NCBI RefSeq assembly: GCF_016625195.1
Contig: NZ_JACVUP010000022.1
Coordinates: 1 to 64,000, forward strand
Source of the DNA: Erwinia sp. S63
GTDB lineage: Bacteria > Pseudomonadota > Gammaproteobacteria > Enterobacterales > Enterobacteriaceae
DNA length: 64,000 nt
Reading direction: 5' to 3'
Part shown: one piece after another, positions 17,204-25,923 of the stretch
Numbering within the stretch: position 1 is the first letter of the stretch
Layout of the letters: each line of letters opens with the position of its first letter
Made by a program: the position numbers and the translations under genes
The notes under the pieces: model-generated
Told to the model about the DNA's origin: nothing
The model's database searches: none
Seen by the model: only the letters and a program-made list of their open reading frames with translations

Positions 17204-17986
17204 TCAGAGCAGTGTGGCGATGATGGCGTGTTCCGCATTAAAACTGGCGGTCACGCTGTCGCCAGGCTGCAGATTCTGCTGTTGCACCTGCGCGTTGTTC
17301 ACCGTTGCGCACAGGGTTTCACCGCTCGGCAATGTCATCAACACTTCGCTAACCTGTTCACCAGGCTCGATGGCGCTGATCGTTACCTGCAATTGATTAT
17401 CGCTGTTTACCGCATCCCGGCTCACCTGAATCCACGGCGCTTTGATCAGCACCAGCACCTCTTTGCCGCTGTCGAGCTGCAGACGTTCGGCACTGCGTTC
17501 GGTGATTGCCACCTGCAAACGCGTGACGCCATCGGCCAGCTGAACCTCAATGTGCTGCTGCACCTGATGGTGATCGCGCGCCATCACCGTGCCAAATAGC
17601 TGATTGCGCGCACTGGTTTGCAGGGAGAAACGCGCAATCGCCGCCAGTAAACTGTCTAGCGGCAGGCTGTCGTTTTGCAGCGCATCAAAGGCTTTCTGCT
17701 GGATCTGCTCCATCAGGTGAAACAGCTGAATCAGACGTTCGCCATAGCGCGTCAGCTGCGCGCCGCCGCCGCCTTTGCCTCCGGTAGCACGGTCGACTAA
17801 GGTTTGATCAGCCATCTGATTCATGTCGTTGATGGCGTCCCAGGCACTTTTGTAGCTGATACCCGCCAATTTAGCGCCCTGGCTGATGGAGCCGGTTTCC
17901 TGCACGCGTTTCAGCAGTTCGATGCGACGAGGATCGGCAAACAGCTTCTGCTGAAGACGAATGTGAAGAGAAAGTTCTGCCTGCAT
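17204..17986 (-). CDS. modE: Molybdate-responsive transcriptional regulator ModE
   Basis: A 260-residue regulator. Residues 1-110 are a LysR-like winged helix-turn-helix (GSISQGAKLAGISYKSAWDAI, split across two helices) with the TGGKGGGGAQLT wing. Residues about 125-190 and 195-260 are two tandem molybdate-binding (Mop) domains containing TSARNQLFG. With molybdate it represses modABC and activates moa genes in K-12. Two matching sites are visible in this window, before modA and before moaA. The gene is divergent from acrZ and modABC. Confidence 0.96.
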   Translation of the reverse strand: MQAELSLHIRLQQKLFADPRRIELLKRVQETGSISQGAKLAGISYKSAWDAINDMNQMADQTLVDRATGGKGGGGAQLTRYGERLIQLFHLMEQIQQKAFDALQNDSLPLDSLLAAIARFSLQTSARNQLFGTVMARDHHQVQQHIEVQLADGVTRLQVAITERSAERLQLDSGKEVLVLIKAPWIQVSRDAVNSDNQLQVTISAIEPGEQVSEVLMTLPSGETLCATVNNAQVQQQNLQPGDSVTASFNAEHAIIATLL

Positions 17987-18103
17987 GTCAGCTCCTTAAG
18001 TGAGTACGACAAGTGTAAGGCCAAAAGTAAAAGCACGAAAAGGGCAGTGCGTTTTTTTCCCTAACCGTTACAATCACTTTTTTATTTTCTGCGTGAGGTT
18101 TCC

Positions 18104-18262
18104 ATGCTGGAACTGCTTAAAAGCCTGGCTGTGGCTGTCATCATGGTGCCAATTGTGATGGCCATTATGCTCGGTCTGATTTATGGCCTGGGTGAAGTGT
18201 TCAACGTCATCTCCAAATTTGGCCGCCGCGACGATCGTCCTGCCAACAGCTCGCAACACTGA
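18104..18262 (+). CDS. acrZ: AcrZ, small AcrB-associated membrane protein
   Basis: A 52-codon gene starting MLELLKSLAVAVIMVPIVMA and ending in a charged tail (KFGRRDDRPANSSQH). The single membrane helix and the segment LGLIYGLGEVFN match K-12 AcrZ (49 residues), which binds AcrB in the AcrAB-TolC efflux pump and modifies its drug range. GAGG lies eight bases before the ATG. It sits between divergent modE and modABC exactly as in K-12, where it is also regulated with stress-response genes. Confidence 0.94.
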   Translation: MLELLKSLAVAVIMVPIVMAIMLGLIYGLGEVFNVISKFGRRDDRPANSSQH

Positions 18263-18271
18263 TTTTATAAG

Positions 18272-18296
18272 CGCCCGCACTCAGCGGGCGTTTTTT
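18272..18296 (+). terminator. Terminator of acrZ
   Basis: Stem CGCCCGC / GCGGGCG with a 5-base loop followed by TTTTTTCTTT, ten bases past the acrZ stop. Confidence 0.9.
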
Positions 18297-18351
18297 CTTT
18301 AACTTCCCCTCAATCCTGCCGATATTAAGTTCATGACAGCATTTGTTCCCA

Positions 18352-18375
18352 CGTTGTATTATCGAATATATAACG
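18352..18375. promoter_or_regulatory. ModE operator of modABC
   Basis: Imperfect dyad: CGTTGTAT (18352-18359), an 8-base spacer, then ATATAACG (18368-18375). The 8-8-8 architecture and arm sequence match the K-12 modA operator. It ends 16 bp before the modA start and overlaps the expected promoter and ribosome-site region, so molybdate-ModE would repress uptake. Confidence 0.85.
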
Positions 18376-18391
18376 TAACAAGGAGTAAAAA

Positions 18392-19165
18392 ATGCTGAAA
18401 ATCAATTACCGCTGGGCTGCTGTTACCGTACTCACTGTTTCCATGGCCGGTCACGCTGTGGCGGCAGAGAAGATCACCGTGTTTGCTGCGGCATCGTTAA
18501 CCAATGCGATGCAGGATATTGCCACGCAATATCAGAAAAAGAGCGGCGTTGAAGTGGTCTCGTCCTTCGCCTCTTCTTCGACGCTGGCGCGGCAGATCGA
18601 ACAGGGGGCACCGGCCGATCTGTTTATCTCTGCTGACCAGCAGTGGATGGACTACGCAGTGGATAAAAAGAGTGTGGTAGAGAACACCCGCTACACGTTG
18701 CTGGGCAATGATTTAGTATTGGTGGCACCGAAAAGCGACAGCGCAAAAGCGGTGACTATCAATGCAAAAACTGACTGGAAAAGGTTGCTGAAAGGCGAAC
18801 GTCTGGCGGTGGGCGATCCGGATCATGTCCCGGCCGGGATTTATGCCAAAGAAGCGCTGCAAAAGCTGGGCGCGTGGGATACGGTGTCGCCGCAGCTTGC
18901 ACCGGCCAACAACGTCCGTGCCGCATTGGCGCTGGTCGAACGCAATGAATCACCGTATGGCATCGTGTACGGTTCTGATGCGGTTGCCAGTGACAAAGTG
19001 CAGGTGGTCGGACGCTTCCCGGACGATAGCCACAAGCCAGTGGAATATCCGATGGCGGTGGTAAAAGATCATCAGAACGCAACGGTTGAAGCCTTCTACA
19101 AATATTTGCAGGGGCCGGACGCCGCTGCTGTGTTTAAACAGTATGGATTTGCGCCGAAGAAATGA
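18392..19165 (+). CDS. modA: Molybdate-binding periplasmic protein ModA
   Basis: A 257-residue ABC-transporter binding protein. A signal peptide of about 24 residues ends at AVAAEK. The oxyanion-binding features FAAASLTNAMQDI, FASSSTLARQI and YGIVYGSDA are typical of ModA. A strong AAGGAG lies upstream of the ATG. It delivers molybdate (and tungstate) to ModBC. The last four bases overlap the modB start as ATGA. Confidence 0.97.
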   Translation: MLKINYRWAAVTVLTVSMAGHAVAAEKITVFAAASLTNAMQDIATQYQKKSGVEVVSSFASSSTLARQIEQGAPADLFISADQQWMDYAVDKKSVVENTRYTLLGNDLVLVAPKSDSAKAVTINAKTDWKRLLKGERLAVGDPDHVPAGIYAKEALQKLGAWDTVSPQLAPANNVRAALALVERNESPYGIVYGSDAVASDKVQVVGRFPDDSHKPVEYPMAVVKDHQNATVEAFYKYLQGPDAAAVFKQYGFAPKK

Positions 19166-19854
19166 TACTCAGTGATCCCGAATGGCAGGCCGTGTTTCTC
19201 AGCTTAAAAGTTTCCAGCGTAGCGGTGCTGTTTAGCTTGCCGTTTGGCATCATGATGGCCTGGATTCTGGCGCGTTGCCGGTTTCCGGGCAAAACCCTGC
19301 TCGATAGTGTGATCCATTTACCGCTGGTCTTACCGCCCGTGGTGGTGGGTTATCTGTTGCTGATTGCATTAGGCCGACGGGGATTTATCGGCGAGTGGCT
19401 TGACGACTGGTTCGGTTTCACCTTTGCCTTTAGCTGGCAGGGCGCGGTGTTGGCTTCAGCAGTGATGGCGTTTCCTTTGATGGTGCGGGCGATTCGTCTG
19501 GCGCTGGAAGCGGTGGATACCAAACTGGAACAGGCAGCACGCACGCTGGGTGCCGGTCGCTGGCGGGTGTTCTTTACTATCACGCTGCCGTTGACGCTGC
19601 CCGGCATCATTGTCGGTACCGTTTTGGCCTTCGCCCGCTCACTGGGTGAATTTGGCGCCACCATCACCTTCGTTTCCAATATTCCCGGCGAAACGCGCAC
19701 CATTCCTTCGGCGATGTTCACCCTGATTGAAACCCCCGGTGCAGAAGGCACCGCCGCTCGCTTGTGTGCGGTGGCGATTGCGCTGGCGCTGTTATCGCTG
19801 GTGGCTTCAGAGCTGCTGGCACGCTGGGGCCGCAAGCGGTTAGGGGCAGCCTGA
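19162..19854 (+). CDS. modB: Molybdate ABC transporter permease ModB
   Basis: A 230-residue inner-membrane permease with about five helices. The ATPase-coupling loop EQAARTLGAGRWRVFFTITLP in two adjacent parts is the usual EAA motif, and LPPVVVGYLLL is a family signature. It starts inside the modA stop and ends in TGATG with modC, so the three genes are translationally coupled. Confidence 0.97.
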   Translation: MILSDPEWQAVFLSLKVSSVAVLFSLPFGIMMAWILARCRFPGKTLLDSVIHLPLVLPPVVVGYLLLIALGRRGFIGEWLDDWFGFTFAFSWQGAVLASAVMAFPLMVRAIRLALEAVDTKLEQAARTLGAGRWRVFFTITLPLTLPGIIVGTVLAFARSLGEFGATITFVSNIPGETRTIPSAMFTLIETPGAEGTAARLCAVAIALALLSLVASELLARWGRKRLGAA

Positions 19855-20912
19855 TGCTTAATCTCAATATTTCTCAACTGCTGGGCGATCACCAACTGGA
19901 CGTCAACGTGCAGATCCCCGGCAGCGGCATTACCGCGATCTTCGGTGTGTCTGGCGCGGGGAAAACCTCGCTAATTAACGCGATTGGCGGTTTGACACAG
20001 CCGCAAAGTGGCCAGATTCAGCTAAACGATCGTCTGCTGTTTGATTCGGCCACCCAGGTCAATCTGCCACCGGAAAAGCGTCGCATCGGCTATGTGTTCC
20101 AGGACGCACGGCTGTTTCCGCACTATCGGGTGCGCGGCAATCTGCAATACGGCATGGCAGCGGCCATGAAGCCGCAGTTCAACGCGTTGGTGGCGCTGCT
20201 TGGTCTTGAGCCGCTGCTGAGCCGTTTTCCGGCCTCGTTGTCAGGCGGCGAGAAACAGCGCGTGGCGATTGGCCGTGCACTGCTTACCGCGCCCGACATC
20301 TTATTGATGGATGAGCCGCTGGCGTCACTGGATCTGCCACGCAAACGCGAACTGATGCCGTATCTGCAAAAGCTGGCGAAACAGATCGATATTCCTATTC
20401 TTTACGTCTCACACAGCCTGGATGAAATTCTGCAACTGGCCGACAACGTGCTGGTGCTCGACAGCGGCAAAGTGAAAGCCTTTGGTTCGCTGGAGAAGGT
20501 ATGGAGCAGTGCGGCGATGCGTCCGTGGCTGCCGATTGCCGATCGCAGCAGCGTGCTAAGGGTGCAGGTGCTGGAGCAGCATCCCGATTATCCGATGACG
20601 GCACTGTCATTGGGCGATCAACATATCTGGGTAAGCCGGGTTAACCAGCCGCTGAAAACCGCACTGCGCATTCGTATCGCGTCCGGGGATGTGTCGCTGG
20701 CCTTGCAGCCGCCGCAGAACACCTCGGTGCGCAATATCCTGCCAGCTCAGGTAGTCGAGTTGTTAGAAATTGACGATCAGGTGGAAGTGAAGTTGCGCAT
20801 TGGCATTAGCGAACTGTGGGCGCGGATTTCGCCCTGGGCGCGAGATGAGCTGGGCATTCGGCCGGATCAGTGGCTGTATGCGCAAATTAAGAGCGTGGCG
20901 ATCACGGCGTAA
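19854..20912 (+). CDS. modC: Molybdate ABC transporter ATP-binding protein ModC
   Basis: A 352-residue ATPase. Walker A GVSGAGKTS is near residue 31, the Q loop is YVFQDARLFPH, the signature is LSGGEKQRVAIGRALL, Walker B is ILLMDEPLASLD, and the H loop is YVSHSLDE. The C-terminal 65 residues form a Mop-type molybdate-binding domain. I chose the ATG at 19854, which overlaps the modB stop by one base, not the longer upstream extension inside modB. Confidence 0.97.
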   Translation: MLNLNISQLLGDHQLDVNVQIPGSGITAIFGVSGAGKTSLINAIGGLTQPQSGQIQLNDRLLFDSATQVNLPPEKRRIGYVFQDARLFPHYRVRGNLQYGMAAAMKPQFNALVALLGLEPLLSRFPASLSGGEKQRVAIGRALLTAPDILLMDEPLASLDLPRKRELMPYLQKLAKQIDIPILYVSHSLDEILQLADNVLVLDSGKVKAFGSLEKVWSSAAMRPWLPIADRSSVLRVQVLEQHPDYPMTALSLGDQHIWVSRVNQPLKTALRIRIASGDVSLALQPPQNTSVRNILPAQVVELLEIDDQVEVKLRIGISELWARISPWARDELGIRPDQWLYAQIKSVAITA

Positions 20913-20929
20913 TCAACGGAGTGATTTGT

Positions 20930-20953
20930 AAGGTGCGCATTGATGCGCACCTT
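20930..20953. terminator. Palindromic hairpin between modC and ybhA
   Basis: A perfect 11-bp inverted repeat, AAGGTGCGCAT / ATGCGCACCTT, with a TG loop, between the convergent ends of modC and ybhA. It may terminate both, though T runs are short. The core GTGCGCAT-NN-ATGCGCAC recurs in similar form near 32445, 38472 and 51364, so it may belong to a dispersed repeat family. Confidence 0.65.
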
Positions 20954-20966
20954 CTACATCCAGGGG

Positions 20967-21785
20967 TTACAGAACCTCTTGATAAATCACTTCGGCAATG
21001 CCCGGCTCCAGATTGGTGCCAATCACCTTTTTGGCGCGCGCTTTGATCGCGTCATCAGCATTGCCCATCGCCACACCTAAGCCCACCTGTTCCAGCATGC
21101 TCAGGTCATTGTAGTTGTCACCGAACGCCAGCACGTCCTGCATGCTCAAGCCCTGACTTTCCACCCATTGCGCCAGACGCTTGCCTTTGCTGTTGCCTGC
21201 CTGAGCAATATCCACCTGATCGTGCCACGACCATTCACACGCCAAACCGAGTTCCGATTCGGTGCGCTCAGCAAACTGCTGTAATGCACGGGTGTCAGGA
21301 TGGGAGAGGGCGAACTTCCAGATGGATTGCGCATCCAGCGCGGCCTGCGCCAGGCTTGGCACCTGCAGGAACAAGGGGCGCTGCGCTTCCGGCAGAGATT
21401 GTGCCCAGTTCAGGGTGCGCGTCACGTGGCCTGTCGGCTCCTGATACAGCATGGCATCATCGACATACAGCAGGCCGTGAATGTTCTCCTGATCGAGCAT
21501 CTCTATCACGCGGGTCGCCTGGCTTTTTTCCAGCGGATCGGAAGCCAATACTTTTTTCGCCTGATAATCGTACAAGTAGGTGCCGTTACAGCAGATTGCG
21601 GGTGTATCCAGCTGCAGCGCCTGATAAAAAGGATGAATGGCGCAGTGGTGGCGACCGGTCACAATCAGCACTTTGACCCCGGCCTGTTGTGCGCGGGCTA
21701 AAGCTTCGATCGATTCAGGCAAAATAGTTTTAGTAGGGGTCAGCAGGGTGCCGTCGAGGTCAAGGGCGATTACGCGGTAGCTCAT
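20967..21785 (-). CDS. ybhA: Pyridoxal phosphate phosphatase YbhA (HAD family, Cof type)
   Basis: A 272-residue phosphatase of the haloacid dehalogenase superfamily, the K-12 length. HAD motif I is ALDLDGTLL (nucleophile Asp9, acid Asp11), motif II is VTGR near 44, motif III is the Lys in NSKGKRLA, and motif IV is GDNYNDLSML. K-12 YbhA dephosphorylates pyridoxal 5'-phosphate and several sugar phosphates. It is divergent from pgl, as in K-12. Confidence 0.94.
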   Translation of the reverse strand: MSYRVIALDLDGTLLTPTKTILPESIEALARAQQAGVKVLIVTGRHHCAIHPFYQALQLDTPAICCNGTYLYDYQAKKVLASDPLEKSQATRVIEMLDQENIHGLLYVDDAMLYQEPTGHVTRTLNWAQSLPEAQRPLFLQVPSLAQAALDAQSIWKFALSHPDTRALQQFAERTESELGLACEWSWHDQVDIAQAGNSKGKRLAQWVESQGLSMQDVLAFGDNYNDLSMLEQVGLGVAMGNADDAIKARAKKVIGTNLEPGIAEVIYQEVL

Positions 21786-21934
21786 TACACTTTCCGTCCG
21801 GGAGTTAGCAAAGCATTGAGTCTACACCCGGCAGCGGCCCTGAGACAAAAAACAGGGCACAAATGAACCCAGCGCGGCAAAATGAAACGCGCTACAGTTA
21901 TCCCTTTCACCAGGCAGCGAATAAGGAAAAACGC

Positions 21935-22930
21935 ATGAAACAAGTCGTGTATACCGCCAGTCCCGAGAGCCAGCAGATCCATGCGTGGCAGTTGCAGGAA
22001 GATGGCGCACTGACGTTATTGCAGGTCACGGATGTGGCCGGTCAGGTGCAGCCGATGGTGGTGAGCCCGAAGAAAGATTTCCTCTATGTCGGCGTTCGTC
22101 CGAATTTTCGCGTATTAGCGTATCGCATTGCGGCCGACGGTTCTCTGAGTCTGGCGGGTGAAGCGCCACTGCCGGGCAGCCCAACGCATATTTCTACCGA
22201 TCGCCAGGGTAACTTCCTGTTCTGCGGTTCTTACAATGATGCCTGTGTCAGCATCAGCCCGATCGACAGCGACGGTTTACCGCAAGCCCCAAGCCAGGTG
22301 ATTGGCGGGATGGATGGCTGCCATTCAGCCAATATCGATCTCAGCAACCAAACGCTGTTTGTACCGGCACTGAAGCAGGATCGTATCTGCCTGTTCCAGC
22401 TCAATGCGGATGGCACTCTGGCACCGAGCGAGCAGGCGCAGGTCACCACGGTTGAAGGTGCAGGTCCTCGTCATATGGCTTTCCATCCGAATGGCGCGTA
22501 CGGCTATGTGGTGAATGAACTGGATAGCACCGTGGATGTCTGGGCACTGAACAACGTGCATGGTCAGGTTGAGCGTGTGCAGAGTCTGGATATGATGCCA
22601 AAAGATTTCAGCGACACGCGCTGGGCGGCTGATATTCACATCACACCGGACGGTCGTTTCCTCTATGCCTGTGACCGTACCAGCAGCACCATTACCGCAT
22701 TCAGCATCAGCGAAGATGGTTCAGTGCTGGCGATTGAAGGTTATCAGCCAACCGAAACCCAGCCGCGCGGCTTTAATATCGACAACAGCGGTCAGTATCT
22801 GGTGGCGGCAGGACAGAAGTCGCACCATATCGAAGTCTACAAGATTGCCGATCGCGGTCTGTTGCAACCGCTGGCGCGTTACGCGGTGGGACAGGGCCCG
22901 ATGTGGGTGGTGATTCACACTCTGGATTGA
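21935..22930 (+). CDS. pgl: 6-Phosphogluconolactonase (beta-propeller type)
   Basis: A 331-residue seven-bladed propeller enzyme, the K-12 length, hydrolysing 6-phosphogluconolactone in the oxidative pentose phosphate pathway. Family segments MKQVVYTASPESQQIHAW, GAGPRHMAFHPNG and ITPDGRFLYACDR are clear. I chose the ATG at 21935, preceded by AAGGAAAAACGC, because the 24 residues before it lack family similarity. It is transcribed alone, with a hairpin terminator after it. The K-12 genes ybhC, ybhH, ybhI, ybhJ and ybhD, which lie near here in E. coli, are absent. Confidence 0.96.
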   Translation: MKQVVYTASPESQQIHAWQLQEDGALTLLQVTDVAGQVQPMVVSPKKDFLYVGVRPNFRVLAYRIAADGSLSLAGEAPLPGSPTHISTDRQGNFLFCGSYNDACVSISPIDSDGLPQAPSQVIGGMDGCHSANIDLSNQTLFVPALKQDRICLFQLNADGTLAPSEQAQVTTVEGAGPRHMAFHPNGAYGYVVNELDSTVDVWALNNVHGQVERVQSLDMMPKDFSDTRWAADIHITPDGRFLYACDRTSSTITAFSISEDGSVLAIEGYQPTETQPRGFNIDNSGQYLVAAGQKSHHIEVYKIADRGLLQPLARYAVGQGPMWVVIHTLD

Positions 22931-22936
22931 TGATAA

Positions 22937-22958
22937 AACGGCGCCATTCGGCGCCGTT
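22937..22958. terminator. Bidirectional terminator between pgl and ybhB
   Basis: Perfect 9-bp stem AACGGCGCC / GGCGCCGTT with an ATTC loop, between the convergent ends of pgl and ybhB, followed by CTCATTTT on the plus strand. Confidence 0.85.
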
Positions 22959-22964
22959 CTCATT

Positions 22965-23441
22965 TTAAGAATACAATACTGTTATCGATGCGCTTGCCAG
23001 TGCATGGAAATGCACATTAAAGCCGACCATGGCGCCGCTCGCGCCTGCATCTACATCAATCTTATCGGTGTCCATCGCGTGCACAGTAAAGATATAGCGA
23101 TGCGGATCACCCTGTGGTGGTGCTGCGCCACCGTAACCGGTTTGACCGAAGTCGGTACGGGTTTGAATCGCACCCTGCGGCAGCTCGACCACGCCTGAAC
23201 CGGAACCTTGTGGCAACTCGGTGACGTCAGCCGGAATATTTGCCACGACCCAGTGCCACCAGCCAGAACCGGTGGGGGCATCCGGATCGAAGCAGGTCAC
23301 GACAAAGCTCTTCGTCCCTGCAGGCACCTCATCCCACGCCAAATGGGGAGACAGATTGTCACCCTGACGCCCCATCCCATTGAAAACGTGACGTTCGGGC
23401 ATTTTATCGCCGTCTTTAAAATCCTGGCTAACTACGCGCAT
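22965..23441 (-). CDS. ybhB: YbhB, Raf-kinase-inhibitor-like (PEBP) protein
   Basis: A 158-residue cytosolic protein of the phosphatidylethanolamine-binding family. The ligand-site motifs are present: DPDAPTGSGWWHWVVANIP, GYGGAAPPQGDPHRY and IFTVHAMD. The K-12 protein has the PEBP fold but no settled physiological role. It lies 70 bp beyond the bioA stop on the same strand as bioA, as in K-12, so it may be read from the bioA promoter. Confidence 0.94.
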   Translation of the reverse strand: MRVVSQDFKDGDKMPERHVFNGMGRQGDNLSPHLAWDEVPAGTKSFVVTCFDPDAPTGSGWWHWVVANIPADVTELPQGSGSGVVELPQGAIQTRTDFGQTGYGGAAPPQGDPHRYIFTVHAMDTDKIDVDAGASGAMVGFNVHFHALASASITVLYS

Positions 23442-23511
23442 GACTTCTCCTTTTTCCGTTGTGCAGTGTGCTCTCCATCATGGTGGAAAACGCGCGGCAC
23501 TTCCAGTTAGC

Positions 23512-24804
23512 TCAGGGCAGGAAATGTGTCTCAACGTCCAACGCCGCGCGCACCGCCTGGGTTAACTGCGCCAGCTCTGCGGCAGAAATCAGATAAGGTG
23601 GCATCAGATAGATCAGCTTGCCGAACGGACGGATCCACACGCCACGTTCGACAAAGAACTGCTGCAGCGCCGCCATGTTCACCGGTGAACGCGTTTCAAT
23701 CACACCAATCGCGCCCAGCACACGCGCATCGGCCACCGCATGATGTTCACGCAACGGCAGCAACTCACGACGCAGTTGCTGTTCAATGGCTGCCACCTGC
23801 GCGGGCCAGTGCCCCTCGTTGATCATCGTCAGGCTCTCTGCCGCCACCGCACAGGCCAGCGGATTGCCCATAAAGGTCGGGCCATGCATAAAGCAGCCTG
23901 CCGCACTGCGGCTAATGGTGTCGGCCACTTCGCGCGTGGTCAGCGTGGCGGAGAGCGTCATGGTGCCGCCGGTCAGCGCTTTACCGAGGCAGAGAATATC
24001 TGGCGTAATCCCGGCGTGCTCACAGGCAAACAGCTTGCCGCTGCGACCAAAGCCGGTGGCGATCTCATCGGCGATCAGCAGGATGCCGTAGCGATCGCAC
24101 AGCTCGCGTACCTGTTGCAGATAGCGCGGATGATAGAAGCGCATGCCGCCTGCGCCTTGCACAATCGGTTCGAGGATCACCGCGGCAATGTCGCGATGGT
24201 GCATCTCGGCTAACCGGGCGAAATCGGCGAAGTCCGCTTCATTCCATTCGTCATCAAAACCGCACTGCGGCGCAGCGGCAAACAGATGCTCGGGCAGATA
24301 GCCGCGCCACAGGCTGTGCATCGAATTTTCCGGGTCGCACACCGACATGGCGGCGAAGGTATCGCCGTGATAGCCGCGTTTCAGCGTCAGGAATTTCTGT
24401 CGCGTTTCACCGCGCCCCAGCCAGTACTGCAACGCCATTTTCATCGATACTTCAACGGCAATCGACCCCGAATCGGCGAGGAACACACACTCCAGCGCTT
24501 CAGGGGTCATCTCGACCAGTTGACGGCTTAACGCCACTGCCGACGGATGGGTAATGCCGCCGAACATCACGTGTGACATCTGCGCCATCTGTTGCTGCAT
24601 CGCCTGATTGAGGCGCGGATGGTTATAGCCATGAATCGCTGCCCACCATGACGACATACCGTCGACCAGTTCACGTCCATCGGCCAACTGGAGCTGGCAA
24701 CCGTGCGCTGCCACCACCGGATAACAGGGCAGGGGATCGCGCATTGACGTGTAGGGATGCCAGATATGCTGGCGGTCAAAGTTGAGGTCGTCTTGGGTGA
24801 ACAT
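23512..24804 (-). CDS. bioA: Adenosylmethionine-8-amino-7-oxononanoate aminotransferase
   Basis: A 430-residue class III PLP aminotransferase that converts KAPA to DAPA using S-adenosylmethionine as amino donor. HIWHPYTSM at the N-terminus, SGSIAVEVSMKMALQYW, LIADEIATGFGRSGKLFACEHAGI (in two segments) and the lysine of LGKALTGG that binds PLP are in place. It is divergent from bioBFCD across the BirA operator, the standard enterobacterial layout. Confidence 0.97.
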   Translation of the reverse strand: MFTQDDLNFDRQHIWHPYTSMRDPLPCYPVVAAHGCQLQLADGRELVDGMSSWWAAIHGYNHPRLNQAMQQQMAQMSHVMFGGITHPSAVALSRQLVEMTPEALECVFLADSGSIAVEVSMKMALQYWLGRGETRQKFLTLKRGYHGDTFAAMSVCDPENSMHSLWRGYLPEHLFAAAPQCGFDDEWNEADFADFARLAEMHHRDIAAVILEPIVQGAGGMRFYHPRYLQQVRELCDRYGILLIADEIATGFGRSGKLFACEHAGITPDILCLGKALTGGTMTLSATLTTREVADTISRSAAGCFMHGPTFMGNPLACAVAAESLTMINEGHWPAQVAAIEQQLRRELLPLREHHAVADARVLGAIGVIETRSPVNMAALQQFFVERGVWIRPFGKLIYLMPPYLISAAELAQLTQAVRAALDVETHFLP

Positions 24805-24808
24805 CGAT

Positions 24809-24843
24809 CTTGTAAACCATTTTGAAAAGATTTAGTTTACAAG
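24809..24843. promoter_or_regulatory. BirA (biotin) operator between bioA and bioB
   Basis: Inverted repeat CTTGTAAAC (24809-24817) and GTTTACAAG (24835-24843), separated by 17 bases. It starts 5 bp before the bioA start codon on the opposite strand and lies 48 bp before bioB. Biotinyl-AMP-bound BirA should block both divergent promoters here. Compared with the ideal palindrome, the inner base pair next to one arm (AGTTTAC rather than GGTTTAC) is altered. Confidence 0.92.
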
Positions 24844-24891
24844 TATAACCACGTTAATCGTCGGGATGAACCCCTTTTTTTGGAGTAAGCA

Positions 24892-25923
24892 ATGGCAAAC
24901 CGCTGGACACTGACACAAGCCCAGGCTCTGTTCGATAAACCTTTCCTTGAGCTGATGTTCGAAGCGCAGCAAGTTCACCGTCAGCATTTTGACCCGCGCC
25001 AGGTGCAGGTCAGTACGCTGCTGTCGATTAAAACCGGTGCCTGCCCGGAAGACTGTAAGTATTGTCCGCAAAGTGCGCGTTATAAGACCGGGCTAGAATC
25101 CGAGCGTCTGATGGAAGTGGAAGCCGTATTGGAGTCGGCGCGCAAAGCCAAAGCGGCAGGATCGAGCCGCTTCTGCATGGGCGCCGCGTGGAAAAACCCG
25201 CACGAACGCGACATGCCGTATCTGGAGCAAATGGTGCAGGGCGTTAAAGCGATGGGCATGGAAACCTGCATGACGCTGGGCACGCTGGAAAACACACAAG
25301 CGGCACGCCTGGCCAAAGCGGGACTCGATTTTTACAACCACAACCTTGATACCTCGCCGGAATTCTACGGCAGCATCATCACCACGCGCAGCTATCAGGA
25401 ACGTCTGGATACGCTGGATAAAGTGCGCGGCGCAGGCATCAAAGTCTGTTCTGGCGGCATCGTTGGTTTGGGTGAAACGGTGAAAGACCGCGCTGGCTTG
25501 CTGGTGCAGCTGGCCAATCTGCCGACTCCGCCCGAGAGCGTGCCGATCAACATGCTGGTGAAAGTCAAAGGCACGCCACTGGCCGATAACGATGACGTTG
25601 AGCCGTTCGACTTTATCCGCACCATCGCCGTGGCGCGCATCATGATGCCATCGTCGCACGTCCGCCTGTCCGCAGGGCGTGAACAGATGAGCGAACAAAC
25701 CCAGGCGATGTGCTTTATGGCCGGTGCTAACTCCATCTTCTACGGCTGCAAGCTGCTGACCACCCCGAACCCGGAAGAGGACAAAGATCTGATCCTGTTC
25801 CGCAAGCTGGGCCTGAATCCGGAGCACACCGCCACTACCGCCGGTGACAAAGAGCAGCAGTATCAGCTCAGCGAGCAACTGGTGCATGCTGATACCGAGC
25901 AGTTCTACAACGCGGCGGTGTGA
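24892..25923 (+). CDS. bioB: Biotin synthase
   Basis: A 343-residue radical SAM enzyme inserting sulfur into dethiobiotin. The 4Fe-4S cysteines are Cys51, Cys55 and Cys58 in CPEDCKYCPQS. YNHNLDTS and RLSAGREQM, which contributes to the auxiliary 2Fe-2S site, are intact. TTGGAG lies seven bases before the ATG. It heads bioBFCD; its stop overlaps the bioF start by one base. Confidence 0.98.
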   Translation: MANRWTLTQAQALFDKPFLELMFEAQQVHRQHFDPRQVQVSTLLSIKTGACPEDCKYCPQSARYKTGLESERLMEVEAVLESARKAKAAGSSRFCMGAAWKNPHERDMPYLEQMVQGVKAMGMETCMTLGTLENTQAARLAKAGLDFYNHNLDTSPEFYGSIITTRSYQERLDTLDKVRGAGIKVCSGGIVGLGETVKDRAGLLVQLANLPTPPESVPINMLVKVKGTPLADNDDVEPFDFIRTIAVARIMMPSSHVRLSAGREQMSEQTQAMCFMAGANSIFYGCKLLTTPNPEEDKDLILFRKLGLNPEHTATTAGDKEQQYQLSEQLVHADTEQFYNAAV